Source of the DNA: Deltaproteobacteria bacterium | GTDB lineage: Bacteria; Desulfobacterota; Desulfobaccia; Desulfobaccales; 0-14-0-80-60-11 | Length of the DNA stretch: 36,250 nt | Direction of reading: 5' to 3' | Assembly: GCA_016874915.1 (NCBI GenBank) | Contig: VGSW01000016.1 | Span: 1-36,250 of the forward strand | Shown: in pieces, positions 1 through 7,931 of the stretch | Layout: each line of letters opens with the position of its first letter | Position numbering within the stretch: position 1 is the stretch's first letter | Notes under the pieces: model-generated | The model's database searches: none | What the model was told of the DNA's origin: nothing | The model's input: the letters and a program-made list of their open reading frames with translations, nothing else | Position numbers and translations under genes: made by a program

Positions 1-12
1 CCTCCCCTCATG

Positions 13-1548
13 CTACTCACCCCCCTCAATCCGCGGAAACAGGGCCGGGCCTTTCTTAAGAGGCCCACCGGGGAGGAGGCGGCCCCATTGTAAAATCTGG
101 GAGAAGGGGTAGTCCCACAGGGCCAGGCCCAGGCCCAACTGCTCGCTCATTTTCACGGCGCTTCCCGGCATCACCGGCCGGAGCAGGGCCGCGATGAAGC
201 GCAAGCCTTCCAGCAGATGGTAAAGCACCGTGTCCAGGCGCCCCGCGGCTTCCGGCTTCTTGGCCAGCTCCCAGGGGGCCGCGGCCACGATGTAGCGGTT
301 AAGCCGGCCGATGAACTCCCACAAACCCGCCAGGGCCCGGGGGAACTCCAGGGCCGGGAAATGGCGCAAGAATTCCTCCGCGGCGCGCGCCGCGGCCAAT
401 ACCACCTCTTCGTCCAGGGCGTCCGGCGGCCCCGGCGGCGGCACCATTCCTTTACGATATTTGAAGGCCATGCCCAGACTGCGGGCGAAGAGGTTGCCCA
501 GGTCGTTGGCCAGGTCGGCGTTGATGCGGGCCACCAAAGCTTCCTCGCTGAACTGGGCGTCCAGGCCGAAGACCATCTCCCGGAGGAAAAAATACCGCAC
601 CTGGTCCAGGCCATAGCGGGTAATGAGATACCGGGGTTCCACCACGTTGCCCAGGCTCTTGGACATCTTGCCCTGGGCCATCTGCCAGTAGCCGTGGACG
701 TTCAAATGCCGGAACGGCTCAATCCCCGCGGCCTTGAGCATGGTGGGCCAATAAATGCCGTGGGGCTTGAGGATATCCTTGGCGATGAAGTGGTTCACTC
801 CGGGCCAGAACCGGGGGAATTCGGGGCCGTCCGGGTAGCCCAGGCCGGTGAGATAGTTGATCAGCGCGTCAAACCAGACGTAGGTGACGTAGCGCTCATC
901 GAAGGGCAACGGGATGCCCCACTCCATGCGGCGCCGGGGCCTGGAGATGCACAGGTCTTCCAGGGGATCCCTTAAGAAAGCCAGGACTTCGTTGCGGTAG
1001 CGTTCCGGGCGGATCCAGTCCGAATGGCTCTCAATATAGGCGATGAGCCACTCCTGATAGCGGCTCATGCGGAAAAAATAGTTTTCTTCCCTGATAAAAG
1101 TCGGCTCCACCTTGTGGTCGGGGCATCGACCGTTCTCCAGGTCCCGCTCCAGATAAAATGCCTCGCAACCGAAGCAGTACAGACCGCCATATTCGCCGAA
1201 ATAGATGTCCCCGGAGTTATGGACCTTATCCAGGAGGTGCTGCACCATCCGTTGGTGTTCCGGGGAGGTGGTGCGGACATAGGCGTCGTAGCTGATGTCC
1301 ATGTCGTCCCAGGTCTGGCGGAACTGGCCGCTGATGCGGTCCACGAACTCCTTCGCCGGCAGGCCGGCCTCCCGGGCTGCGTCCAGGACCTTTTCCCCGT
1401 GCTCGTCAGTGCCGGTTTGAAAACGGGTTTCCAGGCCCAGGAGCCGGTGGAAACGAGCCAGGGCGTCGGCCACCACCGTGGTGTAGGCATGGCCGATATG
1501 AGGCTCGGCATTAACGTAGTAGATGGGGGTGGTGATGTAGTAGGCCAT
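13..1548 (-). CDS. metG: Methionyl-tRNA synthetase
   Basis: Class I aminoacyl-tRNA synthetase that charges tRNA-Met in the cytoplasm. The 511-residue protein opens with the Rossmann catalytic core and carries the HIGH motif at residues 17-20. A zinc knuckle follows, with Cys125, Cys128, Cys142 and His145, the C-C-C-H arrangement I recall from Thermus-type MetRS. The KMSKS loop is at 294-298, followed by the anticodon-binding helical domain. The protein ends soon after that domain, so the C-terminal EMAP/Trbp111-like tRNA-binding domain found in longer MetRS is absent, as in many shorter forms. The ATG at 1548 fits the N-terminus of the family. No good Shine-Dalgarno is visible because a heptamer array abuts the start. 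Identity is certain; the translation signal is weak. Confidence 0.97.
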   Translation of the reverse strand: MAYYITTPIYYVNAEPHIGHAYTTVVADALARFHRLLGLETRFQTGTDEHGEKVLDAAREAGLPAKEFVDRISGQFRQTWDDMDISYDAYVRTTSPEHQRMVQHLLDKVHNSGDIYFGEYGGLYCFGCEAFYLERDLENGRCPDHKVEPTFIREENYFFRMSRYQEWLIAYIESHSDWIRPERYRNEVLAFLRDPLEDLCISRPRRRMEWGIPLPFDERYVTYVWFDALINYLTGLGYPDGPEFPRFWPGVNHFIAKDILKPHGIYWPTMLKAAGIEPFRHLNVHGYWQMAQGKMSKSLGNVVEPRYLITRYGLDQVRYFFLREMVFGLDAQFSEEALVARINADLANDLGNLFARSLGMAFKYRKGMVPPPGPPDALDEEVVLAAARAAEEFLRHFPALEFPRALAGLWEFIGRLNRYIVAAAPWELAKKPEAAGRLDTVLYHLLEGLRFIAALLRPVMPGSAVKMSEQLGLGLALWDYPFSQILQWGRLLPGGPLKKGPALFPRIEGGE

Positions 1549-1551
1549 GGT

Positions 1552-1660
1552 TGAGTTTTCAGTTTTGAGTTTTGAGTTTTCAGTTTTCAGTCACAACCCA
1601 CAACTGTGATGCGGGTTCTGGCATTTCACCGAAAACCGAAGACCGAAAACCGAAAACCGG
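1552..1660. repeat. Inverted pair of heptamer arrays between metG and mlaD
   Basis: The plus strand reads a run of TTTTCAG/TTTTGAG units at 1552-1591, then a run of CCGAAAA units at 1629-1660, which is roughly the reverse complement of the first. Transcribed RNA could fold the two runs together. The unit is the same family seen at 3788, 7701, 14761 and 15785. Confidence 0.8.
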
Positions 1661-1663
1661 CAG

Positions 1664-2104
1664 TTAAACTTTGCCGTGGATATACTTGCTAATCAGCTCC
1701 TCCCATTCCACGGCGGACTCGGTGTCCCGGATCCGCCCCCCCGGAGAAACGACTTTATCCGAACTTCCCGGCGAGAGTTTGACGAATTTGTCCCCGATGA
1801 TGCCCTTGGTGCGGATGGAGGCGATGGCGTCATCTTTTATTTGGACGCCGGAATTCATCCGCAGCACCAACCGGGCCCGGTCGGTGCCGGTAATCTGGAT
1901 GGACTCCACCCGGCCCACCTCCACGCCGGCCACTTCCACCGAGGCGCCCGGTTTGAGGCCGGAAATATTGTCGAAGTCGGCCACCACCCGGTAGCCGCCC
2001 CCCAGAACCTCCATCTTGCCCAGATGGATGGCCAGATAGGCCAGACAGGCCAGGCCCACCAGGACAAAGATTCCCACCCCCAACTCCAGATTGGTCTTTT
2101 TCAT
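1664..2104 (-). CDS. mlaD: MlaD-like MCE-domain protein, lipid transport
   Basis: Membrane-anchored periplasmic substrate-binding component of an Mla-type phospholipid ABC transporter. An N-terminal transmembrane anchor (about residues 7-24, a run of Gly/Val/Leu/Ala) is followed by one MCE domain with the characteristic stretch GLKPGASVEVAGVEVGRV. The length of 146 residues is normal for single-MCE MlaD proteins. A TTG lies 12 bases further upstream in frame, but the ATG at 2104 gives the usual MKK-type start and has an AGAAG-like ribosome site. It follows mlaF by a few bases, so mlaE-mlaF-mlaD form one operon read on the minus strand. The mlaB and mlaC partners are not in the window. Confidence 0.92.
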   Translation of the reverse strand: MKKTNLELGVGIFVLVGLACLAYLAIHLGKMEVLGGGYRVVADFDNISGLKPGASVEVAGVEVGRVESIQITGTDRARLVLRMNSGVQIKDDAIASIRTKGIIGDKFVKLSPGSSDKVVSPGGRIRDTESAVEWEELISKYIHGKV

Positions 2105-2112
2105 AATTCTTC

Positions 2113-2856
2113 TCAATCCTCCAGAAAATCCACTTCTCCCCGGATAAAGCTCTGCACCACGGGATCCGGGTGATGCTGAATCTCCTCCGGGGTCCCTTGG
2201 GCAATGATTTTGCCCCGGTGGAGCATGGCTACCTTGTCCGATATCTGAAAGACGTCGGGAATGTCGTGGCTCACCACCAGTGCGGTGTAGCCGCTCTCCT
2301 GGTGGGTCTTGGCAATGAGGTGAAACACGGTGTTGGTCATGGGCGGGTCCAGCCCGGTGACCGGCTCGTCGTAAAGGATGATTTCCGGCTCCTGGATCAT
2401 GGCCCGGGCCAAGGCCACCCGTTTTTTCATGCCGCCGCTCAATTCCGCAGGGTATTTGAGGGCCACGTCGTGGGTGAGGTTCATCTGATCCAGGCGTTCG
2501 TAAACCCGTCGCTGAATTTCCGCTTCGGGCAGGCGGGTTTTCTCCCGCAAAGGAAACGCGATGTTCTCAAAAACATTGAGAGAATCAAACAATGCCCCGC
2601 CCTGAAAGAGGACGGCGAACCGCTTCCGAAATTCCTGGAGTTTGCGGCCGGAAAAGAGGGTGATGTCCTGGCCGTCCACCAAAACCTGGCCGGAATCGGG
2701 CTTCAAGAGGCCGACAATGTGCTTCAGTAGGACGCTCTTACCCACCCCGCTTTTGCCGATGACCACGGTGATCTGGGCGGTGGGGATCTCCAGGTTGATG
2801 CCATCCAGAACCCTTTGGCCGTTAAAGGATTTAACCAGGTCGATGATTTTTATCAT
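2113..2856 (-). CDS. mlaF: MlaF-like ABC transporter ATP-binding protein
   Basis: Cytoplasmic ATPase that powers the MlaE permease in retrograde or anterograde phospholipid movement between the membranes. The 247-residue protein has Walker A GKSGVGKS (34-41), the signature LSGGMKKR (139-146), Walker B IILYDEP (159-165) followed by the family-typical PVTGLDP, and the H-loop His197. The LSGGMKKR variant of the signature is characteristic of MlaF/Ttg2A rather than of generic importers. It starts three bases after the mlaE stop and ends just before mlaD, consistent with coupled translation. Confidence 0.95.
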   Translation of the reverse strand: MIKIIDLVKSFNGQRVLDGINLEIPTAQITVVIGKSGVGKSVLLKHIVGLLKPDSGQVLVDGQDITLFSGRKLQEFRKRFAVLFQGGALFDSLNVFENIAFPLREKTRLPEAEIQRRVYERLDQMNLTHDVALKYPAELSGGMKKRVALARAMIQEPEIILYDEPVTGLDPPMTNTVFHLIAKTHQESGYTALVVSHDIPDVFQISDKVAMLHRGKIIAQGTPEEIQHHPDPVVQSFIRGEVDFLED

Positions 2857-2859
2857 AGG

Positions 2860-3630
2860 TTACATGAAGAATGAGGTAAGCACATAGTCCCAGGCCAGGA
2901 CCAGGATGGCGGAAAGCACCACCGTCTGGTTGGTGGCCCGGCTCACACCTTCCGCGCCGTGCTCCGTGTGGTATCCCTTATAGCAGGCCACCAGCAGGAT
3001 GGTGAGGCCGAATACCAGGGATTTGACGATGCCGCCATTGATGTCCAGGGGGACAATGCTTTGGACCATACCGGAGAAATAGGAGCCGGAGCTCACCCCC
3101 AACAGGACCACCCCGATGAGATATCCGCCCAGGATTCCCACCACGTCAAAAACGGCGGTGAGCAGCGGCACCGCGATCAGGCCCGCCACCAGTTTGGGCA
3201 TAACCACGTACTGCATGGGATTGACGGCCATGGTGTCCAGGGCGTCCAGTTGTTCGGTGATGCGCATGATGCCGATCTCCGCGGTGACCGCGGAACCGGC
3301 CCGGGCCGACACCATGATGGCGGTGAGCACCGGGCCCATCTCCCGGATGAGGCTCAGGGCCACCGCCGAGCCCAGGGCGCTCTCAGAGCCGTACTTTCGC
3401 AAAGTATAGTAACCCTGCAGCCCCAGGACCATGCCGGTGAAGGCCGCGGTGAGCAGAATGATCAGAGTGGACTTAACGCCAATGAGATCCAGTTCCTGGA
3501 GCACCCGGCGGGGCCGGTAGGGAGGGGTAAAGGCCAGCCCCAGCCCTTCCAGCAGAAAAAGCATCATGGCCCCGGCTTCATGGACTACATTTAAAGATCG
3601 GCGGCCTATGGCCCGGATAAAATTGATCAT
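2860..3630 (-). CDS. mlaE: MlaE-like permease (MlaE/YrbE family)
   Basis: Inner-membrane permease of the Mla lipid transporter, 256 residues. The hallmark family region is present: the stretch around REMGPVLTAIMVSARAGSA, then the EIGIMRITEQLDAL segment that contacts MlaF, followed by several hydrophobic helices up to the C-terminus. It is the first gene of the mlaEFD operon on the minus strand. The ATG at 3630 has no strong Shine-Dalgarno, but the N-terminus matches the family, including an amphipathic first helix before FLLEGLGLAF. Its upstream region is shared divergently with gap. Confidence 0.95.
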   Translation of the reverse strand: MINFIRAIGRRSLNVVHEAGAMMLFLLEGLGLAFTPPYRPRRVLQELDLIGVKSTLIILLTAAFTGMVLGLQGYYTLRKYGSESALGSAVALSLIREMGPVLTAIMVSARAGSAVTAEIGIMRITEQLDALDTMAVNPMQYVVMPKLVAGLIAVPLLTAVFDVVGILGGYLIGVVLLGVSSGSYFSGMVQSIVPLDINGGIVKSLVFGLTILLVACYKGYHTEHGAEGVSRATNQTVVLSAILVLAWDYVLTSFFM

Positions 3631-3787
3631 AACCCATAGATGATTAACTTTGATTTATCCAATTACTTCTAAACGAAAGTCCAGTAAAAAGCAAGATGCA
3701 TTCGGGGTCAAGCCCATCCCGTCATATGGTAGAGATGGCGGAACGCCTCCTTAACTTATTTAAGCAACATTCAGGCCGGTGCCAGAC

Positions 3788-3810
3788 ACTGAAAACTGAA
3801 AACTGAAAAC
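3788..3810. repeat. Heptamer array upstream of gap
   Basis: Three tandem ACTGAAA units in the divergent mlaE-gap gap, directly upstream of the probable gap promoter. Confidence 0.8.
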
Positions 3811-3844
3811 AAAATCCTTGTTCCCCTTTTCACATATTTGAGGG

Positions 3845-3850
3845 TATAAT
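3845..3850 (+). promoter_or_regulatory. Candidate -10 box of the gap-pgk-tpiA operon
   Basis: A perfect TATAAT 47 bases before the gap start codon. No convincing -35 lies at the usual distance: TTGTTC at 3818 is 21 bases upstream and TTCCCC at 3821 is 18. The box therefore rests on the -10 alone. Confidence 0.35.
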
Positions 3851-3896
3851 GAAATGCGTTCCCGGCCTGCTTCAGGGGAACTCAGAAGGAGGTGCC

Positions 3897-4910
3897 ATGC
3901 CTGCAAGGGTTGCGATAAACGGTTTCGGACGAATCGGACGCTGTCTGGCCCGCATCATTGCCGCCAATAAAATCGACCTGGACCTGGTGGCCATCAACAG
4001 CCGGGCCGACGCGGAACGGGACGTGCACCTGTTCCGCTTCGACTCGGTCCACGGAACTTTTGCCGGTTCCGTGGAATCCCGGGGCGAGAATCTGATATTC
4101 AATGGCAAGGAAGTTCACGTCAGCCGCGTCCTGGAACCGGACAAACTCCCTTGGCAAGAGTTGGAGGTGGACATTGTCCTGGAATCCACCGGGGCCTTTC
4201 GGGACCGGCCCTCCAGTGAGGGTCATCTTCGGGCCGGGGCTAAAAAGGTGATTCTCTCGGCCCCAGGGAAAAAGATTGACGCCACCTTTGTTTACGGCGT
4301 CAACCATGAGACCTATGACCCGGCCCGCCACGAGATTGTTTCCAACGCCTCCTGCACCACCAACTGTTTGGCCCCCGTGGTGAAGGTGCTGCATGAGAAC
4401 TTTGAGATAGAACACGGGCTGATGACCACGGTCCATTCCTACACCATGGATCAGCGCCTGCTGGACGGCTCCCACAGCGATCTGCGCCGGGCCCGGGCCG
4501 CGGCCCTGTCCATGGTCCCCACTTCCACCGGCGCGGCCCGGGCCGTAACCCAGGTGATGCCGGAATTAAAAGGCCGTCTGGATGGCCTGTCCGTTCGGGT
4601 CCCCACTCCCAATGTTTCCCTGGTGGATTTCGTAGCCACGGTGAAGAAGGCCACTTCCAAAGAAGAAGTAAACCAGGCCATGGCCGCGGCCGCGGCCGGC
4701 CCCCTGAAAGGCGTTCTGGACGTCTCTTATCTGCCCCTGGTATCTATTGACTTCAATGGCTCCCATTACTCCTCGGTGGTGGACGCCGACCTTACCAACG
4801 TTATCGGCGGCAACCTGGTGAAAGTAATGGCCTGGTACGACAACGAAATGGGCTTCTCTCACCGCATGCTGGACCTGGCGATTTATATGGGACAGTACTT
4901 GCGCCCCTGA
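3897..4910 (+). CDS. gap: Glyceraldehyde-3-phosphate dehydrogenase, type I
   Basis: Interconverts glyceraldehyde-3-phosphate and 1,3-bisphosphoglycerate. The ATG at 3897 was chosen over one 48 bases upstream because AGAAGGAGG sits just before it and the protein then begins with the family-standard start and GFGRIG (9-14). The catalytic Cys153 lies in SNASCTTNC and the catalytic His180 in TTVHSYT; length is 337 residues, as usual. At the end of the second beta strand the residues are VAINSRAD, with Ser35 where strictly NAD-dependent enzymes usually have Asp. This resembles the loss of that Asp in B. subtilis GapB and may relax specificity toward NADP; that is inference. It heads the gap-pgk-tpiA operon. 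Confidence 0.96.
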   Translation: MPARVAINGFGRIGRCLARIIAANKIDLDLVAINSRADAERDVHLFRFDSVHGTFAGSVESRGENLIFNGKEVHVSRVLEPDKLPWQELEVDIVLESTGAFRDRPSSEGHLRAGAKKVILSAPGKKIDATFVYGVNHETYDPARHEIVSNASCTTNCLAPVVKVLHENFEIEHGLMTTVHSYTMDQRLLDGSHSDLRRARAAALSMVPTSTGAARAVTQVMPELKGRLDGLSVRVPTPNVSLVDFVATVKKATSKEEVNQAMAAAAAGPLKGVLDVSYLPLVSIDFNGSHYSSVVDADLTNVIGGNLVKVMAWYDNEMGFSHRMLDLAIYMGQYLRP

Positions 4911-4929
4911 GGCCCATAGGGAGGCTTCC

Positions 4930-6127
<1,198 letters not shown>

Positions 6128-6138
<11 letters not shown>

Positions 6139-6886
6139 ACGAAAAAGTCTCATTACCGGCAACTGGAAGATGCACAAGACCCTGGCCGAAGCCCGGGCTC
6201 TGGCCCGGGAGATTCGCCTGGGGCTGCCTGTCAAGGCCCGGCTCGAAGTAGCCCTGGCCCCGCCCTACACCGCCCTGGCCGCGGTTTATGAAGAGAACTA
6301 CGGCTCACCCATCTGCCTGGCGGCCCAGGACACTTACTGGGAAAAGCAGGGGGCCTTCACCGGGGCCATCTCCCCGGTGATGCTCAAGGATGCGGGCTGC
6401 CGCTTTGTCATCGTGGGCCACTCCGAGCGCCGCCAGATCTTCGGTGAGACCAACGAGACAGTGAACCGCAAGCTCAAGGCGGTCCTGGACACGGGGCTCT
6501 GCCCCATCCTCTGCGTGGGCGAGACCATTGAACAGCGCCAGGCCGGGCGGACCCTGGAGGTGGTGACGGCGCAGCTCCGGGAAGGTTTGGCGGGGATAAC
6601 CGGCCTCAGCGGTGAAAACCTGGTCATCGCCTATGAACCGGTGTGGGCCATCGGCACCGGCCTCAACGCCACCCCGGACCAGGCCCAGGAGGTGCACGGG
6701 GTCATTCGGCGGCTGCTGGCGGAAATGGGGGCCCCGGCCCAGAGCATTCGCATCCTTTACGGCGGCAGCGTCACCCCGGACAACGCGGCTTCCCTCCTGG
6801 CCCAACCGGACATCGACGGGGCACTGGTGGGGGGAGCCTCCTTAAAAGCCGACTCTTTCCTGAAAATTATCGCCAGCGCGGGGTAG
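6128..6886 (+). CDS. tpiA: Triosephosphate isomerase
   Basis: Interconverts dihydroxyacetone phosphate and glyceraldehyde-3-phosphate. The 252-residue TIM barrel shows GNWKMH with Lys14, the catalytic His98 in GHSERR, the catalytic Glu170 in [11 protein letters not shown] (including the mobile loop 6), and the phosphate-binding LYGGSV near the end. It overlaps the pgk stop and closes the operon. The following 376 bases hold no gene but carry palindromic repeats. Confidence 0.97.
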
Positions 6887-7226
6887 CGGGAAGTTTTAAT
6901 CTCGTTCTCAACCTCCTGCCCTGAAAATGTAGCCGCAGGCTTCAGCCTGCGCCGGGCGCCCGCCGGGACGCCACTACTGGGTGGGGCGGGCCTCCGTGCC
7001 CGCCAAAACTTGCCGCCCGGAAAAAGTTGCCATACCAGGTATCAAAGTGAGCTACCCAAGAACAGCCGGGGGCGGCTGTGCCACATTTTCATGGTTTACG
7101 GGTGAGCCGAAGGCTCATGTTCAACTTTTTGGAGCGCAATTTTGGGCCGAAGCTCCTGTTTCGGCCCCGAAGCGTTCAAGTTTATCCCGGCAAGTCCTGC
7201 GACTGTTGATGAATCTCTTAAAGTCC
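6887..7226. other. Non-coding gap with clustered palindromic repeats
   Basis: No convincing gene. Three different small palindromes occur here: GCAGGC-TTCA-GCCTGC (about 6935-6950), ACAGCC-N6-GGCTGT (7062-7079) and TGAGCC-GAA-GGCTCA (inside 7095-7119). Each has at least one relative elsewhere in the window. Open frames in the stretch lack ribosome sites and coding character. Confidence 0.6.
7095..7119. repeat. Dispersed palindromic repeat, copy 1
   Basis: A 25-base stretch beginning TTTACGGG and containing TGAGCC-GAA-GGCTCA. It is identical to 20263-20287, about 13 kb away, while the flanks differ. Confidence 0.8.
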
Positions 7227-7255
7227 TTGCATAATCCCAGGCTTTTTTTTATATT
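7227..7255 (+). promoter_or_regulatory. Candidate secG promoter
   Basis: TTGCAT (7227-7232) and TATATT (7250-7255) are separated by exactly 17 bases. Transcription would begin at or within a base or two of the secG ATG at 7263, implying a leaderless or nearly leaderless message, which fits the absence of a clear ribosome site. Confidence 0.4.
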
Positions 7256-7262
7256 TTAAAAG

Positions 7263-7631
7263 ATGACTACGATACTGGTAATCGTTCATGTAATTGTCTG
7301 CCTGGCCCTGATCATGATTGTGCTCCTGCAGCACGGCAAGGGCGCGGGGATCGGCGCGGCCTTCGGCGGGTCCAGCCAGACGGTGTTCGGCTCCACCGGC
7401 GCGGCTCCCTTTTTGGCCAAACTTACCGCGGTGGCCGCTATCCTGTTCATGGTCACCTCCCTGGGCCTGACCTTTTTGGGCCGCCAGAAGGAGGCCTCCA
7501 TCATGGAAGGCGCGGGCAAGCCCCCGGCCGCGCAAACGGCCCCGGCCGTACCCGCGGCGCCGCCGTCAGAAAGCAAGGCCCCCGAAAAGGCGCCGGAGTC
7601 CCCTCCGGCCCCCGCTCCGGAAAAGAAATAA
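7263..7631 (+). CDS. secG: Preprotein translocase subunit SecG
   Basis: Small inner-membrane subunit of the SecYEG protein-export channel. The 122-residue protein has a first membrane helix (about 3-22), the conserved cytoplasmic loop LQHGKGAGIGAAFGGSSQTVFGS, and a second helix (about 52-72). A Pro/Ala-rich, charged C-terminal tail of roughly 45 residues follows, longer than in E. coli but common in high-GC bacteria. No Shine-Dalgarno is seen. Placement after tpiA and before tRNA-Leu matches the frequent tpiA-secG-tRNA-Leu order in proteobacteria. Confidence 0.95.
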   Translation: MTTILVIVHVIVCLALIMIVLLQHGKGAGIGAAFGGSSQTVFGSTGAAPFLAKLTAVAAILFMVTSLGLTFLGRQKEASIMEGAGKPPAAQTAPAVPAAPPSESKAPEKAPESPPAPAPEKK

Positions 7632-7700
7632 TATACCGGCCAGTTACCCTTGGGCCGCCAAGGAGCGGCTTCATTGATAATATTTAAGTTTTGGTTTTTT

Positions 7701-7733
7701 AACTGAAAACTGAAAACTGAAAACTGAAAACTG
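7701..7733. repeat. Heptamer array before tRNA-Leu
   Basis: Four and a half tandem ACTGAAA units, nine bases upstream of the tRNA gene. Same family and orientation as 3788-3810. Confidence 0.85.
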
Positions 7734-7741
7734 CCTTCAAT

Positions 7742-7827
7742 GCCCAAGTGGTGGAACCTGGTAGACACGCCATCTTGAGGGGGTGGTGGGGAGACCCGTG
7801 CCGGTTCAAATCCGGCCTTGGGCACCA
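7742..7827 (+). tRNA. tRNA-Leu (anticodon GAG)
   Basis: An 86-base class II tRNA with CCA encoded. The acceptor stem pairs GCCCAAG (7742-7748) with CTTGGGC (7817-7823), followed by discriminator A and CCA. The anticodon stem CCATC/GGTGG encloses the loop TTGAGGG, giving anticodon GAG. A long variable arm follows, and the T arm reads CCGGTTCAAATCCGG. It decodes CUC and CUU. Confidence 0.95.
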
Positions 7828-7840
7828 ATTGATTAATTGA

Positions 7841-7874
7841 GGCGTAATCTTTAGGGGTTACGCCTTTTATTATT
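7841..7874 (+). terminator. Rho-independent terminator after tRNA-Leu
   Basis: Nine-base-pair stem GGCGTAATC (7841-7849) with GGTTACGCC (7856-7864), including one U-G pair and a six-base loop, followed by TTTTATTATT. It lies 14 bases after the tRNA CCA end. Confidence 0.85.
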
Positions 7875-7882
7875 GGTCTTTG

Positions 7883-7888
7883 TATAAT
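7883..7888 (+). promoter_or_regulatory. Candidate -10 box of the ATPase-DUF4435 gene
   Basis: TATAAT 43 bases before the start codon, in an A+T-rich leader just past the tRNA terminator. No good -35 is seen. The next gene has a clear ribosome site, AGAGGAT (7918-7924), nine bases from its ATG. Confidence 0.35.
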
Positions 7889-7931
7889 ATTGTTATATAT
7901 GTTATATTCAATATTATAGAGGATATTACCT

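Noticed and set aside
7701-7733. CRISPR-like array
   Set aside because: The units are seven bases with no spacers, so this is a simple tandem repeat; no cas genes are present.
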